A DNA stretch of 64,000 nucleotides, from contig JBGTCV010000105.1 of the NCBI GenBank assembly GCA_041748655.1, positions 25,670 through 89,669 of the forward strand. The letters are read 5' to 3'. A program made the position numbers and the translations under genes. The DNA comes from Leptofilum sp041748655. Lineage in GTDB: Bacteria > Chloroflexota > Anaerolineae > Promineifilales > Promineifilaceae. Positions 60,875 through 64,000 of the stretch are shown here, in pieces (position 1 is the stretch's first letter; every line of letters starts with the position of its first letter). Below the pieces are notes generated by a model. The model searched no databases, was not told where the DNA came from, and saw nothing but the letters and a program-made list of their open reading frames with translations.

Positions 60875-62563
60875 ATGAAGCAAAAATTTGAGAATATTTT
60901 AATACCGCCGGATCAGGTGCAGGTGAAAGTGGCCGAGTGGCAGTCGCGTAATGAGCCGGTGCTGTTGGTGGCTGGGCAGGAGCCGCTGTTTTTGGAATTG
61001 GTGGCGGAATTGTTGGGGAAACGGCCGCTTACCTCCAAAAAATACCAGCACACCATGCGCACCTACGCCCGCCAGGGATTGCCGTGGCTCTCCAAAAGCA
61101 ACGTCATCCGCCTGTACGAGGAGCTGTGCGAGGCGGGCTGGGCCGACTTTGACCCCGACGTGCGCACCCACCTGCAAATGAAACCGATCCGCAGCCAGGC
61201 GGGCGTGACCGTGGTGACGGTGCTCACCAAGCCGTACCCCTGCCCCGGCAAATGCATCTTCTGCCCCACCGATGTGCGCATGCCCAAAAGCTATCTGCAC
61301 GACGAACCAGGCGCCCAGCGGGCCGAACGGCACGGCTTTGACCCTTATGCCCAAACGGCCGCACGCATCCGCGCCCTGGAGCAAATTGGCCATCCCGCCG
61401 AAAAGATCGAGCTGCTTATTCTGGGTGGCACCTGGTCCAGCTACCGCCGCGATTACCAGGAATGGTTCGTCAAACGCTGCCTGGACGCCATGAATGGTGA
61501 AGAGGCCGAAACGCTGGTCGAGGCGCAGCAGAAAAACGCCGTCGGGCCGCGCCGCAACGTGGGGCTGGTGGTGGAAACCCGCCAGGACCATGTGGATGTA
61601 GACGAACTACGCTGGCTGCGCTATTTAGGCGTGACCAAGGTGCAGGTCGGCATTCAAAGCTTGGATGAACATATTTTGGCCATCAACAACCGGGGCCACG
61701 ATGTGCAAAGCACCCGCGACGCCTTCCGCCTGCTGCGGCTGGCGGGCTTCAAGATTCACGGCCACTGGATGGCCAATCTGCTGGGGGCCACGCCGGAAAG
61801 CGATGTGGCTGATTTTGCCAGGATTTGGTTGGATACGGCCGTACGCCCCGATGAACTTAAAGTTTATCCCTGCATGTTGGTAGAAAACGTCGAGCTGTAC
61901 GACTATTGGCAGCGCGGCGAATATCAGCCCTACGACGAAGAAACCCTGACCGAACTGCTGGTTAACTGCAAGGTACAGGTGCCCCGCTACGTCCGCCTCA
62001 ACCGGGTCATTCGTGACTTCCCCACCACCAACGTGGTGGCGGGCAACAAAAAGGCCAACCTGCGCCAGATCGCCCTACAGCGCATGGCGGATCGCGGCCT
62101 GAGCTGCCAATGCATCCGCTGCCGCGAAGTGCGGCGAGACAAAGTGCAGTTGGACGATTTGGCCCTGCACGTCGAAACGTACGAAACCGATGCCACTACC
62201 GAACATTTCCTCAGCTTCGAGACAGACGATGACAAGCTGGCGGGCTTTTTGCGGCTCTCGCTGCCGCATCGGAACGCGCCCCACCCGCTGCCGGAGCTGG
62301 AAAATCACGCCATGATTCGGGAAGTACACGTTTACGGCCCGGCGCTCAATCTGGGCGAGGGCAGCAGCGGCGAGGCGCAGCACATCGGGCTGGGATCAGA
62401 GCTGATCGATAAGGCGAAGGAGATGGCGCGGGAAGCGGGTTATGCCAAAATCGCCGTTATCAGCGCCATTGGCACGCGGGGATATTATGCCAAACACCAC
62501 AAGTTTGAGATGGATGGGCTGTACATGACGGCCGATTTGAATGTGAGAACCGAGGAATTTTGA
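60875..62563 (+). CDS. elp3: tRNA uridine-34 modifying enzyme Elp3
   Basis: 562 residues. Radical SAM site PCPGKCIFCPTD (CxxxCxxC, about 122-129), the Elp3-specific KSYLHDEPGAQRA, GGTWSSYRRDYQEWFVKRCL, ETRQDHVDVDELRWLRYLG, VQVGIQSLDEHIL, and a C-terminal acetyltransferase domain (about 420-562: HIGLGSELIDKAKEMAREAGY, ISAIGTRGYYAKHHKFEMDG). It adds the carboxymethyl group at U34 of tRNA using acetyl-CoA and SAM. Stand-alone Elp3 occurs in Chloroflexota (the Dehalococcoides enzyme is the structural model). Full length; no obvious ribosome site before ATG. Confidence 0.95.
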   Translation: MKQKFENILIPPDQVQVKVAEWQSRNEPVLLVAGQEPLFLELVAELLGKRPLTSKKYQHTMRTYARQGLPWLSKSNVIRLYEELCEAGWADFDPDVRTHLQMKPIRSQAGVTVVTVLTKPYPCPGKCIFCPTDVRMPKSYLHDEPGAQRAERHGFDPYAQTAARIRALEQIGHPAEKIELLILGGTWSSYRRDYQEWFVKRCLDAMNGEEAETLVEAQQKNAVGPRRNVGLVVETRQDHVDVDELRWLRYLGVTKVQVGIQSLDEHILAINNRGHDVQSTRDAFRLLRLAGFKIHGHWMANLLGATPESDVADFARIWLDTAVRPDELKVYPCMLVENVELYDYWQRGEYQPYDEETLTELLVNCKVQVPRYVRLNRVIRDFPTTNVVAGNKKANLRQIALQRMADRGLSCQCIRCREVRRDKVQLDDLALHVETYETDATTEHFLSFETDDDKLAGFLRLSLPHRNAPHPLPELENHAMIREVHVYGPALNLGEGSSGEAQHIGLGSELIDKAKEMAREAGYAKIAVISAIGTRGYYAKHHKFEMDGLYMTADLNVRTEEF

Positions 62564-62619
62564 TTTGGGATGAAAATTGCTATTGGCAACCTTAAAGTTG
62601 AGTTGATCGTTGGTGTGCT

Positions 62620-63879
62620 TTAACCGAAAAGCCTATCCTCTTGAAGAACTTCTTCAACATCTAGATCTAGCAAATCCTCTTTTACTTCCTTGATCTTTTC
62701 TATGAGATGAAAGGTGCGTGCATGAGCCCGGCTCAAGATTATACTGTAGGCTCTTGCTCTGATAGTAACATTCCCTCGCTCTGTATCATCTGCTACATCT
62801 CTGTCAACTTCAGTCCCCAACACGAAAACGCTAATTTTTGTTGTACTTTGTACTTTTCCACTTTTTTGGAGTTCTCGTGCATAATCATCGCCTTGTCGAT
62901 ATTCTTCCACGCCTATTGATTTACCACCCCGTTTTAATTCTATGATAAGAACTTTATCAACACCATCTACTTCAGAGTTTTCATTAAAAGCATCGCTTGC
63001 ATGAACACTAACCGTTGAGTCTGGCAATACGACGATATCTGGCCGTCTTCTTGGATTGGTTAAGGGTCTGTTTAACTTGCCTTGCAATAACTCGCGAATA
63101 ATAGTGGACAGTGCTTTGTTTGATCTGAAATGAATTGATTCATATTCTGGTCCAAACATCCAAAGACCTTGAACAATCAGAGGATGAATATCATGGAGTT
63201 CGTCACTAGCAGAGTCTTCGGTTAAGGACTCAAGTTCACTGATAATGGTTAATCGGCGTTCTAATTCGCCTAGTACGACTCGTGCTGCTTGCACGGACCA
63301 CTTTTCCAGTATTTCACTCAACTGATCAAGTTCATTGGGTTTTAAGCTGGCAATTTGTTCGAGGAGAGTATAACCGGTTCGTGCCCGTTCTAAATTAGAG
63401 AGAACTTTTACAGTAGTCGATAACACATCTTGTTTGACTGTGGGCATTCTTTCCTGAATTCCATCCACCATTTGTCCAATAAAGTATCTTGATTCAGAGG
63501 TTAGTTTCTTAATCGTATCTCGGTTCGCTTCGATTGCTGCTTGCTTTCTTGCTTTGTGCACATCTGACATCAGTTCCATCAGCCGCTTCCGAATATGTTT
63601 TTTCGCGACCGCACGAACCTTTTTATAATTTTCGGAATCACGAAAACCGCTCCAATCTTCTCTGACCTCATCTGAAAGCACACCGGCTTCGATTACAAAT
63701 GTGTATCTTTTGGCTTCACTTGTTCTTCTATCCAAGAGTCCATCCCCATCAAAGCCTTTCCAAGAGGGTTCCCCAACAAGCCGTTTGTCTACCCACCAAG
63801 CAATCCCATGTTGATGACTTGTTCTACTCGTTTTTTGTGTGTCAACTTGACTAATTTTTATGGTTCTTTGGGAATACAT
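62620..63879 (-). CDS. GHKL-ATPase C-terminal half with Shedu-like PD-(D/E)xK nuclease domain, possibly 5'-truncated
   Basis: 419 residues from ATG 63877-63879; the open frame extends to a TTG at 63966 and is stopped at 63991-63993. The first part (QKTSRTSHQHGIAWWVDKRLVG, EPSWKGFDGDGLLDRRTSEAK) matches the segment that follows the GHKL ATPase domain in a family of large ATP-binding proteins I recall; the ATPase domain itself is missing. A long helical region (about 110-270) is followed by RPDIVVLP, VLIIELKRGG and YRQGDDYA, a PD-(D/E)xK-type nuclease core as in DUF4263/Shedu. It is either a truncated gene, a separate subunit, or frameshifted beyond 63.8 kb. Likely defence-related. AT-rich with no palindrome copy. 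Confidence 0.7.
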   Translation of the reverse strand: MYSQRTIKISQVDTQKTSRTSHQHGIAWWVDKRLVGEPSWKGFDGDGLLDRRTSEAKRYTFVIEAGVLSDEVREDWSGFRDSENYKKVRAVAKKHIRKRLMELMSDVHKARKQAAIEANRDTIKKLTSESRYFIGQMVDGIQERMPTVKQDVLSTTVKVLSNLERARTGYTLLEQIASLKPNELDQLSEILEKWSVQAARVVLGELERRLTIISELESLTEDSASDELHDIHPLIVQGLWMFGPEYESIHFRSNKALSTIIRELLQGKLNRPLTNPRRRPDIVVLPDSTVSVHASDAFNENSEVDGVDKVLIIELKRGGKSIGVEEYRQGDDYARELQKSGKVQSTTKISVFVLGTEVDRDVADDTERGNVTIRARAYSIILSRAHARTFHLIEKIKEVKEDLLDLDVEEVLQEDRLFG

Positions 63880-64000
63880 GGGGTACACCCAGATTTGGTG
63901 GTGATGTAGAATGGCAGTTATTTTCAAAAACGGAGTGAAACCAATGCCTATATCTATCCCTGCCAAAATTAGTTTTCCCCTGGATATTGCTCAGGTTGAT

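Larger units (their letters stand above)
1250..61842. repeat. ACGGCCGT (AACGGCCGTT) HIP1-like palindrome, about 90 copies
   Basis: By eye I count about 90 exact ACGGCCGT sites between these limits, for example 1250, 3808, 7032, 14465, 20620, 26807, 32482, 38151, 47066, 51765, 58242 and 61835, plus about 40 one-sided variants (CGGCCGTT, ACGGCCGC). Most continue to AACGGCCGTT or GAAACGGCCGTTTCC. Copies lie in all three reading frames (ETAV, NGR, KRP/ERP in the proteins) and between genes. Density is highest at 30-52 kb (about one per 430 bases). Confidence 0.9.

Overview
The window looks like a chromosomal piece of a Chloroflexota bacterium (Anaerolineae/Caldilineae/Ardenticatenia-like); this is inferred from gene content, not from a marker gene. 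Pointers are an MglA-type GTPase with several Roadblock proteins, a SpoVS without other sporulation genes, very large hybrid histidine kinases, an F420-type luciferase-like oxidoreductase, a bacterial Elp3, long FtsX-like permeases under an ECF sigma factor, a Pro/Thr-rich lipoprotein, and many short intergenic repeats. The most striking global property is an 8-bp palindrome, ACGGCCGT (usually AACGGCCGTT, often GAAACGGCCGTTGCC), that I counted about 90 times by eye in 64 kb, inside genes and between them, where about one copy is expected by chance. It behaves like the HIP1 palindrome of cyanobacteria.

Layout. 0-3.4 kb: the 5' part of a LRR-Roc (ROCO) gene and a MrfA-like helicase with an HNH domain. 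3.4-6.6 kb: a gap with DnaA-box-like repeats, spoVS, a CinA-like/NMN adenylyltransferase fusion and a lipoprotein. 6.7-22.2 kb: a signalling island. One operon encodes a receiver-Roadblock-ATPase protein, an MglA GTPase, three more Roadblock proteins and a free-standing protoglobin. It is followed by a response regulator, a receiver-GAF-kinase and three overlapping hybrid kinases. 22-30.8 kb: DUF4259 protein, SDR enzymes, DEAD-box RNA helicase, two paralogous zinc-ribbon membrane proteins, and a TetR/SDR pair with a very clear promoter-operator. 31-36.9 kb: MerR-type regulator, protoporphyrinogen oxidase and a decayed copy of its 3' part, phosphotransferase, TspO-like protein. 37.4-47.2 kb: an ECF sigma/anti-sigma pair followed on the same strand by two giant permeases and a double-ATPase protein, probably one export or membrane-remodelling system. 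47.3-52.3 kb: lipoprotein, MoxR/VWA pair, acetyltransferase.

52.3-57.7 kb is an accessory region: tRNA-Glu, an AbiE toxin-antitoxin pair bounded on its far side by a duplicated tRNA 3' end plus terminator, then two AAA ATPase genes. 57.8-62.6 kb returns to housekeeping-type genes (quinone-oxidoreductase-like enzyme, LLM oxidoreductase, orphan HicB, Elp3). The right edge holds a gene resembling the C-terminal half of a GHKL ATPase with a Shedu-like PD-(D/E)xK nuclease. The palindrome is almost absent from the accessory stretches (about 1 copy in 52.3-57.8 kb, none in 62.6-64 kb, none in the first 1.2 kb), so its density may mark resident versus acquired DNA.

All domain calls come from reading translated sequence; no database search was possible.
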